From positions 1 to 45,070 of IMG/VR virus record IMGVR_UViG_3300049629_001207: a DNA stretch of 45,070 bases; one strand, 5' to 3'. Both the position numbers and the translations under genes were made by a program. Each line of letters begins with the position of its first letter. Position 1 is the first letter of the stretch. This DNA comes from a virus. The notes below the pieces were generated by a model that saw only the letters and a program-made list of their open reading frames with translations, did no database searches and was not told where the DNA came from. Below, in pieces: positions 23,325-30,993 of this stretch.

Positions 23325-24921
23325 CGCAAGGGTGTTGCACTTTCCTACTCTTCACCCTGAGGTTCTAAAGCTTCACCCAGACTTAAAGAATTTGTTTGCT
23401 AGCTTTCGGGTAGCTCTGTCCCCGACCAAAGGGAACAACGCTTTCATTTCTGTAAAGCCTAATCCTAAAGCTTCGTTTTCTATTAGCCTTGATAAGAGTT
23501 TGCAGTTCCTTTTGAAAGTAAAAGATAACTATGTGGTTAAACGGGAGAGCAAAGAAAGCGTTAAGATCTACTCTTGTTTTCCTGCTTACAACTGGCAAGG
23601 CTTGTCTTGGTTTTCTTATGAAGACCTTGTTGCTTTAAAGAAGAAAGGCTATGAGTCCTTACTACAAAAGAACTTTGTACACCCGCAAGATGCCAAGCCG
23701 TTCTTAGGCTGGAAGGATACTGGCATGGGGTACTGCACTAAGACTAATAAGATGGTACGCAAGGGTAAACCTAAGTACACCTACAACGGTTGTGCCACGA
23801 TCAATCTCTTGCAAGCTATAGAACGTATGCCTGTAAACGGAAGCGTGAGAGCAACCACCGCAGACATGGGTTTCGATATGGTTAAGCGGTCTTACTTAGA
23901 GTACTTGGTCTATGACGGTGATGGAGTTGGCACAGGTATGAAGTCTGCCATCGCTTCTATTCCAGGTAGCAATGCTTTGCGTGATTCAATTATCCTTTAC
24001 TTAAACAAAAGTAATGATGCCTCTTGCCCTTCTGAGATAAGACCTAAAAGAAATTATGTAATTAAAGAAGGGGTTCTTTTCTTCCCGCAAAGTTATGCGT
24101 CCGAGCCTGCAGTTACTAGAGCAACTAGAAAGCAATGGGAAAGAATTGATATCCCTGAGCCTAAAGATCTAGACTGGAAACCTTTTTGTACCTTTGGTTA
24201 CTACGATAAAAATACTTTTGTAGCTAGCGGTCTACCTTACAAGCTTGCGTTTGAAAGTCATGGTGTACCTACATGGATTAAACGAGAGGTTAAGAACGAG
24301 GAAGAAAAATCTCCTGAGCATTTCCAATCCCTTGAAGAGTGGGAACGCAATGCTCCTTGGCAAGACGCAGAAGAGGTTGCAGACTTCAAACCTTTTATAC
24401 CACCGACTTCTTTTAGCAATCAAGTTAAATGGTTCTGGGATCTAAAGAAGCAAGTTGTTTCTTTTGCAGATCGATGGGAACACCACATGGGTAAAGCTAC
24501 GGTAGAGAGATCAGAGAAAGATGAACGGGTTTATATGTGGGACAGAGAAGACTTAGAAAGCCAGTATGAAAAAATGGTCTGGGAATCTAGTGAGGTATTA
24601 AAGCTTAATGAAAAGCTTAAGCCTATAAAGGTGGTGAAGGAAGTCTTGAGAGAGTTAAAGAAAGCAAAGACTGTAGAGTCTGATCAAGAAAGTAAAGCTA
24701 AAGAATGGGCTAAGATAATTTACGAATGGATTGCATACGACTTAGTTGGTCGAGCTAAGATAGCCAAGCGGGATGAGAAGCTTCTAGCTTTCAATCTAAA
24801 GAAAGCCAAGCACAACAGAGTTAGACTTAAGAACATGAGTGAGGTTGTGCGTAAGAAACCCTTTAGCTCTAAAGCTGTTTGTCATATCGGTACGGATACT
24901 GCAAGTTACTATTACCTTTAA
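23311..24921 (+). CDS. 536-residue protein of unknown function
   Basis: The start at 23311 is chosen for the AAGGAG 8 bases upstream; an in-frame start at 23266 lacks one. Starts MVQYDARVLHFPTLHPEVLK. The first half is alpha/beta, with WFSYEDLVALKKKGYESLLQ and later YLVYDGDGVGTGMKSAIASI. From about residue 380 it is helical and Lys/Glu-rich (EVVRKKPFSSKAVCHIG near the end). There is no Walker motif, no nuclease signature and no membrane segment. It is the largest orphan in the array and is followed at 17 bases by a small gene. Confidence 0.6.
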   Translation: MVQYDARVLHFPTLHPEVLKLHPDLKNLFASFRVALSPTKGNNAFISVKPNPKASFSISLDKSLQFLLKVKDNYVVKRESKESVKIYSCFPAYNWQGLSWFSYEDLVALKKKGYESLLQKNFVHPQDAKPFLGWKDTGMGYCTKTNKMVRKGKPKYTYNGCATINLLQAIERMPVNGSVRATTADMGFDMVKRSYLEYLVYDGDGVGTGMKSAIASIPGSNALRDSIILYLNKSNDASCPSEIRPKRNYVIKEGVLFFPQSYASEPAVTRATRKQWERIDIPEPKDLDWKPFCTFGYYDKNTFVASGLPYKLAFESHGVPTWIKREVKNEEEKSPEHFQSLEEWERNAPWQDAEEVADFKPFIPPTSFSNQVKWFWDLKKQVVSFADRWEHHMGKATVERSEKDERVYMWDREDLESQYEKMVWESSEVLKLNEKLKPIKVVKEVLRELKKAKTVESDQESKAKEWAKIIYEWIAYDLVGRAKIAKRDEKLLAFNLKKAKHNRVRLKNMSEVVRKKPFSSKAVCHIGTDTASYYYL

Positions 24922-24937
24922 ACCTAACGGAGTACTA

Positions 24938-25258
24938 ATGATACTACACTTTAAAGACCACGGGGCTGTTGCTCCGGGTGGTCTTCTTCCTATTTGTGCT
25001 ATGAAATCTAGTGCAAGTTCAGAGAACTTTTACTGGGCTAACTTGAATAAGACCTGTCGTTTGTTTTTGTTTAAGGACTCATCGACATTATCCATGTTGA
25101 ATACGGAGTCAAACAAATGGGTTACGCTTTCAAAGATGAGTAAGACAGAAAAGGGCTGGAGAGGAATCTTTGGTTGGTTGTATCTGCAGATAATCAAAAG
25201 CCCTCTGCCCGAGGGAGCACCTTACATTCTGTACTACTCTAACTCACATGAGCAATAA
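24938..25258 (+). CDS. small protein of unknown function
   Basis: 106 residues from the ATG at 24938, chosen for ACGGAGTACTA directly upstream; in-frame ATGs further upstream lie inside the previous gene. Starts MILHFKDHGAVAPGGLLPIC. It contains WANLNKTCRLFLFKDSSTL and ends with ILYYSNSHEQ. It looks like a compact beta-rich domain. No family recognised. A short promoter-containing gap of 86 bases follows. Confidence 0.5.
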   Translation: MILHFKDHGAVAPGGLLPICAMKSSASSENFYWANLNKTCRLFLFKDSSTLSMLNTESNKWVTLSKMSKTEKGWRGIFGWLYLQIIKSPLPEGAPYILYYSNSHEQ

Positions 25259-25275
25259 AGTTCTTTGAAGAAACT

Positions 25276-25324
25276 GGGCGGGGCTACTTATGTTTTAAAG
25301 ATACCTGTGCTATAGTTCCCGCCC
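25276..25324 (+). promoter_or_regulatory. extended -10 promoter inside an inverted repeat
   Basis: TG-C-TATAGT (25308-25316) is an extended -10 element. The whole promoter lies between GGGCGGG (25276-25282) and CCCGCCC (25318-25324), a perfect 7-base inverted repeat 35 bases apart; the start site would fall within or just after the right arm. It would drive the genes from 25345 onward. The repeat could be an operator pair. Confidence 0.5.
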
Positions 25325-25344
25325 TTAACCACAAAGGAATATAA

Positions 25345-25512
25345 ATGGATACCGTATTCTGTGAACTCAACCTCCGCCCACGCGACTGGTTGCGAATCTT
25401 AATGCTCTTGGGTGAAGACCATTCTGAAAGTCAAAAGATTATAAGTATTCTTAAACAAAAGAAGGACTCGACATGCGAAAGAAATCCCGACAAGGAAAAG
25501 CTAGGTGTTTGA
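25345..25512 (+). CDS. short protein of unknown function
   Basis: 55 residues, too short for common gene finders, starting MDTVFCELNLRPRDWLRILM. The ATG is preceded by AAAGGAATATAA. It overlaps the next gene by 40 bases in a different frame and lies 20 bases after the promoter at 25276-25324. The C-terminus is Lys/Asp-rich. No family recognised. Confidence 0.4.
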   Translation: MDTVFCELNLRPRDWLRILMLLGEDHSESQKIISILKQKKDSTCERNPDKEKLGV

Positions 25513-25652
25513 TTTACAAAATTGCAAAGAGAATGAGAAAAGAATTAGGGAAAGATGTTGGAGATTTATTTGAAACAAGGGATGCGTATCAAGAAAAGTT
25601 TGGTGTCCGAAGTTTGACTAAGCGTTTTGATTTCTGTTCTATTATTATGTGA
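25473..25652 (+). CDS. short basic protein of unknown function
   Basis: 59 residues starting MRKKSRQGKARCLIYKIAKR, with GAAGGACTCGAC just before the ATG. It is very basic at the N-terminus (Arg/Lys-rich), then acidic (GKDVGDLFETRDAYQEKFG). Such small basic proteins in early phage regions often bind nucleic acids or host RNA polymerase, but no family is recognised. Confidence 0.4.
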   Translation: MRKKSRQGKARCLIYKIAKRMRKELGKDVGDLFETRDAYQEKFGVRSLTKRFDFCSIIM

Positions 25653-25660
25653 GACTTAAC

Positions 25661-25813
25661 ATGGACATTAAAACTCTTTTAAAAAAACTAAAGCTCGCAA
25701 GACGATTGGTGTCATGGAAATATGTGGACGAAGTAATGGAAGCTTTACAGGAGATCGAGAATGATAAACTTAAATCACATAAGAGTACGCAAGATAAAGG
25801 CCCCTCAAAATAA
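25661..25813 (+). CDS. short helical protein of unknown function
   Basis: 50 residues starting MDIKTLLKKLKLARRLVSWK, 8 bases after the previous stop. The sequence is one predicted amphipathic helix region ending in a basic tail. It overlaps the start of the next gene (25761) by 53 bases in another frame. The ribosome site is weak, so this is a lower-confidence gene. Confidence 0.35.
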   Translation: MDIKTLLKKLKLARRLVSWKYVDEVMEALQEIENDKLKSHKSTQDKGPSK

Positions 25814-26201
25814 ATTAGCCCGAATTATATTAGAAGAAAAGACTTGTAAAGAATTGAGTTGGTTCTGGAAGCCGGTTCAAGAGTTGCTGGTTGACTTAGA
25901 TATCCAAGATCAAAACTGCAACTTAAGACACGGTAATTATAAAGAGATATACATCGAGACTTGTTTACGCCCAAGCTTTTATTCCGATGTTCGTAAAAGG
26001 TTTTATGGCAACAAAGAAACAATGTCTTGTAACAAAACTTTTAAGCTGTCCTATAAACAGTTAGCCCTTCTTGAGGGTTTGACTAACGCTGTTGTGTTTG
26101 CTTTTGTAAGACAAGAGTACACAAACGCATACGAGATTGTAGAGATTACCCCCAGCGGAATAAGTATATCTTTCTCAGGAGCTTTGAATGTCACTCGCTA
26201 G
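25761..26201 (+). CDS. protein of unknown function
   Basis: 146 residues starting MINLNHIRVRKIKAPQNKLA, with GGAGATCGAGA upstream of the ATG. The body has a charged alpha/beta pattern (EKTCKELSWFWKPVQELLVD) and ends with beta-strands (ITPSGISISFSGALNV). It overlaps the next gene by 14 bases. No family recognised. Confidence 0.55.
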   Translation: MINLNHIRVRKIKAPQNKLARIILEEKTCKELSWFWKPVQELLVDLDIQDQNCNLRHGNYKEIYIETCLRPSFYSDVRKRFYGNKETMSCNKTFKLSYKQLALLEGLTNAVVFAFVRQEYTNAYEIVEITPSGISISFSGALNVTR

Positions 26202-26553
26202 GCATAGAGTTCAGCCGCCGTTTATTATGCAGAACGGATGCGTTAAAGATGTTTGCGTTATGGTTACAAGTTTACCTACAGGTTTGCAAGGCCTGGTAGA
26301 TCCTGTCAAAACTGTGATGGGCTTTGATGGAAGAATGTATATCCCTACAAGTTACGCTAACGCACTAGGTTATTATCCCCCGTCTGGAGATGGAAGCGGA
26401 AGCGGTAGTGGAGCACCAGAGTCTGGAGGTTCGGGAGCTAGCGGTAGTGGAAGTGGAACTAATCCTAGCTCAGGAATCTCTGGTGAATTAGATGAACCTT
26501 CAATTGGGCCTGTCTTTGATAAGCCTAAAAGCAAGGGTCGCTTCCGCAGGTAA
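26188..26553 (+). CDS. protein with long Gly/Ser-rich linker
   Basis: 121 residues starting MSLARHRVQPPFIMQNGCVK, with AGGAG 7 bases upstream. About 65 residues of a compact N-terminal part are followed by a ~35-residue Gly/Ser linker (residues ~66-101, repeats like GSGSGSG and GASGSGSG). The tail is acidic, then basic, and ends SKGRFRR. Natural Gly/Ser linkers of this length are unusual outside virion surface or fusion proteins. The domains on either side are too short to classify. Confidence 0.55.
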   Translation: MSLARHRVQPPFIMQNGCVKDVCVMVTSLPTGLQGLVDPVKTVMGFDGRMYIPTSYANALGYYPPSGDGSGSGSGAPESGGSGASGSGSGTNPSSGISGELDEPSIGPVFDKPKSKGRFRR

Positions 26554-26601
26554 AAGTCATTCTATTACTAATGTATTTTAAACCTCTTTAAGGAAAGTTG
26601 C

Positions 26602-26895
26602 ATGACAACGTATTGTAAATTGCGGAGTGGCGAATGGGGGATCAAGGGTGAAGGCTTAGAGGAAGGAAAGGCTGTTACGGTTACGACTAAAGCCGGAGTC
26701 TCTAAGCAAGTCTTAGTGGGGAAAGTAATCTTCACTAAAGAAAACTTTTGCATTGCAGCTATAGCAACTAAAACTTCTGCCCCTAAGACTGAAGAGCTTG
26801 AGAGCAAGAGCTGCTGGGAATGTGGCTTCAACTTTAATCAAGCCGACTGCAAAAGGTTGGGTGGTGATTGGACTGAAGGCTGGTGTGGTTGTTAA
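26602..26895 (+). CDS. small Cys-containing protein of unknown function
   Basis: 97 residues starting MTTYCKLRSGEWGIKGEGLE. The N-terminal 60 residues resemble a small beta-barrel with TVTTKAGVSKQVLVGKVIFT. The C-terminal 30 residues carry C-W-E-C, later C, and a final CGC, five cysteines that could bind zinc. Ribosome site AAGGAAAG upstream. No family recognised. Confidence 0.5.
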   Translation: MTTYCKLRSGEWGIKGEGLEEGKAVTVTTKAGVSKQVLVGKVIFTKENFCIAAIATKTSAPKTEELESKSCWECGFNFNQADCKRLGGDWTEGWCGC

Positions 26896-26909
26896 CTAAA
26901 GGAACTGTA

Positions 26910-27119
26910 ATGACAAAACAAGAAGCGATGTTAATGCCTACTGGGAATCTGGAATACATAATGCACGAAAGCAAAAAGGCTTTTATAGGAAACGGATTCC
27001 TTACGAAGGGGCAAGATTTGAATGTAGATGATGCTCAAAAGTTTATTCGACTATTGGATGCTGTGAGTGTTTGCAAAGAAGAATTAATTAGAAGGGGTGA
27101 GTATGTTGAAAGTCATTGA
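26910..27119 (+). CDS. small protein preceding the DNA methyltransferase
   Basis: 69 residues from the ATG at 26910 (AAGGAACTGTA upstream), starting MTKQEAMLMPTGNLEYIMHE. It is mainly helical, with QKFIRLLDAVSVCKEELIRR near the end. It overlaps the methyltransferase start by 17 bases in another frame, so its translation is probably coupled to it. No family recognised; a partner or regulator of the methyltransferase is only suggested by position. Confidence 0.5.
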   Translation: MTKQEAMLMPTGNLEYIMHESKKAFIGNGFLTKGQDLNVDDAQKFIRLLDAVSVCKEELIRRGEYVESH

Positions 27120-28008
27120 CCTGTTCGCAGGGGCTGGTGGTTTTAGTACGGGTGCTATCCAGGCAGGATGTGATGTTGTTTGGGCTGCTAACCATTGGAA
27201 GGACGCGGTGCATGTACATGAGTGCAATCATCCGAAGACCTTTCATAGCTGTCAGGACTTACAGCAAGCAGACTTTACTAGGCTACCTAAGTACGATGTG
27301 CTCTTAGCTAGCCCTGCTTGTCAGGGTCATAGCAAAGCAAGAGGTGCAGATCAACCAAGGCATGACGCAGCTAGGAGTACAGCATGGGCTGTCGTTGCTT
27401 GCGTTGAAGCTACAGAGCCTAAGGCTTTTGTAGTAGAGAATGTTACTGAGTTTATTTCATGGACACTCTATCCACAATGGAAGAGCTGCATGGAAAAGCT
27501 GGGGTATAAGATAGCTGTTAATGTTTTGAACGCTGCAGACTTTGGTGTTGCTCAGTCAAGGATTCGTGTGTTCATAACAGGGTCTAAAACAAATCCCCTT
27601 AAAGTTAGTATGAATCCTTTTAAGAATCATATTCCGTTTAAGAACTTAATAGAACCTGGGCAATACAAATGGTCGCTCGTATCTGAGAAGGCTGAAAGCA
27701 CCAAACGAAAATGGGCTAAAGGTAAGAAAGACTTTGGCGATAACTTTCTTATTGCTTACTACGGGTCAGAGAAAGGCGGACGAAGTATTAATAAACCAAT
27801 TGGAACTGTGACTACTATAGAGAAGTTTGCATTGGTGAATGGCGACAAGATGCGAATGCTTTCTTTGAGTGAATACAAGAACGCTATGGGGTTCCCTAAG
27901 GATTACCTGTTGCCTAAGAGCAAGAGCTTGGCTTTACATATGCTAGGGAACGCTGTGTGCCCTCCGGTAGCCAAGGAAATATTAACCCAACTAAAGGAGT
28001 GTATCTAA
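27103..28008 (+). CDS. C5-cytosine DNA methyltransferase
   Basis: 301 residues from ATG 27103 (AAGGGG 7 bases upstream), starting MLKVIDLFAGAGGFSTGAI. Motif I is DLFAGAGGFSTG (residues 6-17). Motif IV is ASPACQGHS with catalytic Cys73: the usual Pro before Cys is Ala. Motif VI is VENV (111-114), and FGVAQSRIRVF is motif VIII-like. Near the end GNAVCPPVAKEIL is motif X-like. The length is at the short end of the family, leaving a small target-recognition region. It would methylate cytosine C5 in phage DNA, probably to evade host restriction; no partner nuclease is seen nearby. Confidence 0.9.
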   Translation: MLKVIDLFAGAGGFSTGAIQAGCDVVWAANHWKDAVHVHECNHPKTFHSCQDLQQADFTRLPKYDVLLASPACQGHSKARGADQPRHDAARSTAWAVVACVEATEPKAFVVENVTEFISWTLYPQWKSCMEKLGYKIAVNVLNAADFGVAQSRIRVFITGSKTNPLKVSMNPFKNHIPFKNLIEPGQYKWSLVSEKAESTKRKWAKGKKDFGDNFLIAYYGSEKGGRSINKPIGTVTTIEKFALVNGDKMRMLSLSEYKNAMGFPKDYLLPKSKSLALHMLGNAVCPPVAKEILTQLKECI

Positions 28009-28211
28009 TGGATGAAGAGATAAAGTTTGCACAAACATATTGGTGTGTTGCTGATGTCCGTAAAGAGCTAGGAGAAGAATCAAAGATGTGGACAGATCAA
28101 AAGTGTGAAGAGCTTTTGTCTGGCATAGAAGAAGAACTTAAAGATGAAATGACTCAAGCAGGATGGAAGGTTATTGAAAACCGGGTGGCGAAAAGTCAGC
28201 TTACTATTTAA
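28008..28211 (+). CDS. small protein of unknown function
   Basis: 67 residues from the ATG at 28008 that overlaps the methyltransferase stop (TAATG), preceded by AAAGGAG. Starts MDEEIKFAQTYWCVADVRKE. Acidic and helical (QKCEELLSGIEEELKDEMTQ). Translation is coupled to the methyltransferase. No family recognised. Confidence 0.5.
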   Translation: MDEEIKFAQTYWCVADVRKELGEESKMWTDQKCEELLSGIEEELKDEMTQAGWKVIENRVAKSQLTI

Positions 28212-28223
28212 GGAGGTAATGTA

Positions 28224-28463
28224 ATGTCTCAATACAGAATCGTTAAGAATGAGAAGACTTTTGTATACGGGTTTGATCGTGTGGTTCCAGAATACTTTAT
28301 GTCTGTAGAGACTAAAGGGGAAGACGTAGAAGAACTAGTCGGGTGCTTTGCTCCTGAGTCAGGCACTAGCGGTCACCTGTTAAAGGCTATTAGTAAACAC
28401 GGAATTATAGATTTAATTCCGGAAGAACATTTGGCAAACATTATGTTGGACTTACCGTTTTAA
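28224..28463 (+). CDS. small protein of unknown function
   Basis: 79 residues starting MSQYRIVKNEKTFVYGFDRV, with a near-consensus ribosome site (AAGGAGG). Beta-rich N-terminal half and a helical end (EEHLANIMLDLPF). It is 12 bases after the previous gene. No family recognised. Confidence 0.5.
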   Translation: MSQYRIVKNEKTFVYGFDRVVPEYFMSVETKGEDVEELVGCFAPESGTSGHLLKAISKHGIIDLIPEEHLANIMLDLPF

Positions 28464-28474
28464 TAAGGAGCTTT

Positions 28475-28753
28475 ATGATTACTTCCATGCTGGACAAGGA
28501 TGATCCTGCAGCCTATGCCTTAGCTGCTGCCAACGGTTTGTTAAGTAACGAAGAGCTAAACCCTTTTAGTTATGATGTTTCTTACGAGGGACAGTTAAAA
28601 GCGTTGGATGATATACAAGAACTCGCTATCAATCTGATGAAAAAAGTTAAGGATCAAGTAGACCAACGCTGCTTAACTGAACAAGAAATTCAGCATGTAA
28701 CTAATGTCGTTAGGATTGTGTTAAGACTTTACAATGACCCTTCTGATTATTGA
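28475..28753 (+). CDS. small acidic helical protein of unknown function
   Basis: 92 residues starting MITSMLDKDDPAAYALAAAN, with AAGGAGCTTT before the ATG. Almost wholly helical, acidic at the start and with a charged repeat-like middle (ELAINLMKKVKDQVDQRCLT). No family recognised. Confidence 0.5.
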   Translation: MITSMLDKDDPAAYALAAANGLLSNEELNPFSYDVSYEGQLKALDDIQELAINLMKKVKDQVDQRCLTEQEIQHVTNVVRIVLRLYNDPSDY

Positions 28754-28763
28754 AAGGAAAACT

Positions 28764-29069
28764 ATGGCACATACACCTGGCCCTTGGATTAATACCAAAC
28801 CTTATATTTACAAAGTTGTTGGAGGCAAAACGGAAAACCATATGTCCGTTGCGTTTGTCATCGCAGACTTGGAATCGTTTACTACTATGCAGCATATTCC
28901 TAATGCAGAACGACAAGCCAATGCTAGGTTAATTGCTTCTGCTCCAGAGTTGTTGGAGAGGGTCAAAGAAGTCTTAGCTTGGATGGAGTCTGTCAATGAC
29001 GGAGAGGAAGACATAGTGTTGCAGATTAAAAAATGTAAAGAGATGGTTGTCAAATCTACAGAGGGTTAA
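28764..29069 (+). CDS. HTPGPW-family phage protein, copy 1
   Basis: 101 residues from the ATG at 28764, starting MAHTPGPWINTKPYIYKVVG. The N-terminal HTPGPW and the central QANARLIASAPELLERVKEV are the two hallmarks of a common but uncharacterised family of small phage proteins. A second member is encoded at 30028-30408. The family lacks a known biochemical role. The ribosome site is AAAGGAAAACT. Confidence 0.65.
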   Translation: MAHTPGPWINTKPYIYKVVGGKTENHMSVAFVIADLESFTTMQHIPNAERQANARLIASAPELLERVKEVLAWMESVNDGEEDIVLQIKKCKEMVVKSTEG

Positions 29070-29086
29070 CCCTAAAGGAGTTAAAC

Positions 29087-29389
29087 ATGGGTGAGGAATT
29101 AGAAGTCAAGCAGCCTCGACAAGGTTGGTACTGCACAATTCAAGACAAGGTTGATCCTCGTTTAAGAGGAGGCGAAGGACTTCCTTGGTGCGATGTTCAA
29201 TTACCAAAAGGTATATTGCCACAAGAGTTTGAAGGCAAGGCATTAGATAAAGTAATCAAAGCTGTTTGTTACTTAATGAGTATCGACTATGAAGAAGGTC
29301 TTAAACTTATCTGGGAAAAGCGAAGTGATGAACCTGAATATTATGAATTGGGTTTTGATAAAGAAGGTAACGCAGTAAATAGCGACTAA
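29087..29389 (+). CDS. small acidic protein of unknown function
   Basis: 100 residues starting MGEELEVKQPRQGWYCTIQD, with AAGGAG 6 bases upstream. It is acidic throughout (LIWEKRSDEPEYYELGFDKE). No family recognised. It belongs to the same co-directional array with short gaps. Confidence 0.5.
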   Translation: MGEELEVKQPRQGWYCTIQDKVDPRLRGGEGLPWCDVQLPKGILPQEFEGKALDKVIKAVCYLMSIDYEEGLKLIWEKRSDEPEYYELGFDKEGNAVNSD

Positions 29390-29399
29390 GAGGTAAGCT

Positions 29400-29684
29400 A
29401 TGCATATCAAAAACTTAACAGAAGATGAGTTTGAATCTAAGTTCACCATGGTTAAAAACCACCTAGACAATAACGCTTCGTTAGATGGTTGCATGTTTGA
29501 AACCTACGGTGCTGAGGTAGATTACATCGCCTCTCTTGCTGATACTAAGACGGTGTGGACTTACCTAGAAGGTGAGGATGATTGCTACTTCGTAACAGGG
29601 ATGCACCTTGTTAATCGCATTGGGTACTTTGTAACTAAGGAACCTTACACCGAAGATTGTATGGTTCAACTACATCTATTTTAA
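29400..29684 (+). CDS. paralogous small protein, copy 1
   Basis: 94 residues starting MHIKNLTEDEFESKFTMVKN. It aligns over its length with the next gene: the pattern F-x-K-FT-V-NH, then YI-SL--K-VWT--E, then a final GY--T-EPYTE. The pair is probably a tandem duplication. Acidic, with a short aromatic C-terminus. No family recognised; acidic small proteins in this region could be host-protein inhibitors, but that is a guess. Confidence 0.55.
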   Translation: MHIKNLTEDEFESKFTMVKNHLDNNASLDGCMFETYGAEVDYIASLADTKTVWTYLEGEDDCYFVTGMHLVNRIGYFVTKEPYTEDCMVQLHLF

Positions 29685-29694
29685 GGAGAACAAA

Positions 29695-30000
29695 ATGTCT
29701 ATTAACGAACTAACAGACACTATGTCCTACACTACTATCAGTCATGAAGATTTTCTCTTGAAGTTTACGCTAGTAGAAAATCATTTTAAATGTTTCCCCG
29801 GGAATACTGAATACCTTTTTGATACTGATGGAGAAGAGCTTGCGTATATAAACTCCTTGAAAGAATCTAAAAGAGTATGGACTATCTGGGAAGAGGATGG
29901 GCTTATGTTTTATACCTCAACGAAATCTGACTATAACCCTTATGGCTATCTGATAACGACTGAACCTTACACAGAAAACATCAGAGTGATGTTGAATTAA
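29695..30000 (+). CDS. paralogous small protein, copy 2
   Basis: 101 residues starting MSINELTDTMSYTTISHEDF. It shares with the preceding gene DFLLKFTLVENHF near the start, AYINSLKESKRVWT in the middle, and GYLITTEPYTE at the end. It lies 10 bases downstream of copy 1 with its own AAGGAGAAC site. Acidic; family unknown. Confidence 0.55.
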   Translation: MSINELTDTMSYTTISHEDFLLKFTLVENHFKCFPGNTEYLFDTDGEELAYINSLKESKRVWTIWEEDGLMFYTSTKSDYNPYGYLITTEPYTENIRVMLN

Positions 30001-30027
30001 ACTTAACCTATTTGACGGAGAAGACTA

Positions 30028-30408
30028 ATGCCTTACACACCCGGCCCTTGGTCATCTGAAATGTTCGCTGTTGGAGATATGGCTGAGATGCAATATATCT
30101 CTCAAGATGATAATTACTATAAAGATGATCAAATCTACATCTGTCTTATCGCAGGGCATGAATTGAAACACCCCCAAAATAATAAACGAAAAGACAAAAG
30201 GTGCTTTCTTACAGAAGAAAGTGTTGCAAATGCAAGACTAATTGCAGCAGCACCAGAGTTGTTGGCAGCTTGCCAAGAGTTTGTCAAACATATTAAGTCG
30301 TTAGGTACGGATACTGAAAAGTGTCGTTACTTAAGCATGGCACTTAATTGTCGTGCGGGAGACTTAATAGAAAAAGCCATCGCCAAAGCAACAGGAGAGC
30401 AACCATGA
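30028..30408 (+). CDS. HTPGPW-family phage protein, copy 2
   Basis: 126 residues starting MPYTPGPWSSEMFAVGDMAE. It has a variant of the family opening (YTPGPW) and the hallmark ANARLIAAAPELLAACQEF. An insertion of about 20 charged residues (NNKRKDKRCFLTEES) between the two makes it longer than copy 1. Its last bases overlap the next gene start. Family function unknown. Confidence 0.65.
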   Translation: MPYTPGPWSSEMFAVGDMAEMQYISQDDNYYKDDQIYICLIAGHELKHPQNNKRKDKRCFLTEESVANARLIAAAPELLAACQEFVKHIKSLGTDTEKCRYLSMALNCRAGDLIEKAIAKATGEQP

Positions 30409-30821
30409 GCCACAAACCCGCTAATCTTATTTTAAGGTATAACGTAAAGTCTAAAAAAATGGATTGGGTAAAAGACCCTAATGTAAAACTTAAGGGTATT
30501 AAAAAGAAATCAAAACCAAAAAGAAAGCCTATCAAAAAAGAGGATCCTAAAAAGTATAGAATTTTTCTAGGGTCTGGTAAACATAAAGACCTTACAGCGT
30601 TAGGCATGTTAAGAGAAGTTAATAAAGCCAAGGCTTATTATGCTTCCGCCTTAAAAAACTATACCCTTAAAAATTGGCAAGAAGGGTGGTGGGATTTATG
30701 TGAAGGCGGTCAAGTAGATGAGCAAGGATATCAGAAAGAATATTTAGGCTACTGTCAGAAAGCCGTTACGGAATATTTTACAACCCTAATAAAAAAGGAA
30801 AGACGTGAAAGCAAAACTTAA
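30405..30821 (+). CDS. basic protein of unknown function
   Basis: 138 residues from ATG 30405 (GGAGAGCAACC upstream), overlapping the previous stop as ATGA. Starts MSHKPANLILRYNVKSKKMD. A Lys-rich N-terminal region (IKKKSKPKRKPIKKEDPKKY) precedes a helical, aromatic second half (KNWQEGWWDLCEGGQVDEQ). The basic part suggests nucleic-acid binding, but no family is recognised. Confidence 0.55.
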   Translation: MSHKPANLILRYNVKSKKMDWVKDPNVKLKGIKKKSKPKRKPIKKEDPKKYRIFLGSGKHKDLTALGMLREVNKAKAYYASALKNYTLKNWQEGWWDLCEGGQVDEQGYQKEYLGYCQKAVTEYFTTLIKKERRESKT

Positions 30822-30993
30822 AAAGCTTCCAAAGATACGAAAGCCTGCTAAGTATCTTCTTTGGAATTTCTACCAATTGGTAAAAGGGATTCTTGAAACC
30901 ACAGAAACCTTTAGAGATAAAATAATTCACCTTCAATGTATAACAACTTGTGCAAACAAATCTCTTCAAAAACCTAAAAGGAAAATGGAATGA
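30805..30993 (+). CDS. short basic protein with GTG start
   Basis: 62 residues, starting at GTG 30805 after the strong site AAAGGAAAGAC, inside the end of the previous gene. Sequence begins MKAKLKKLPKIRKPAKYLLW. Strongly basic with Trp/Leu-rich helical middle. It ends in ATGGAATGA, which overlaps the next gene start. No family recognised. Confidence 0.45.
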   Translation: MKAKLKKLPKIRKPAKYLLWNFYQLVKGILETTETFRDKIIHLQCITTCANKSLQKPKRKME

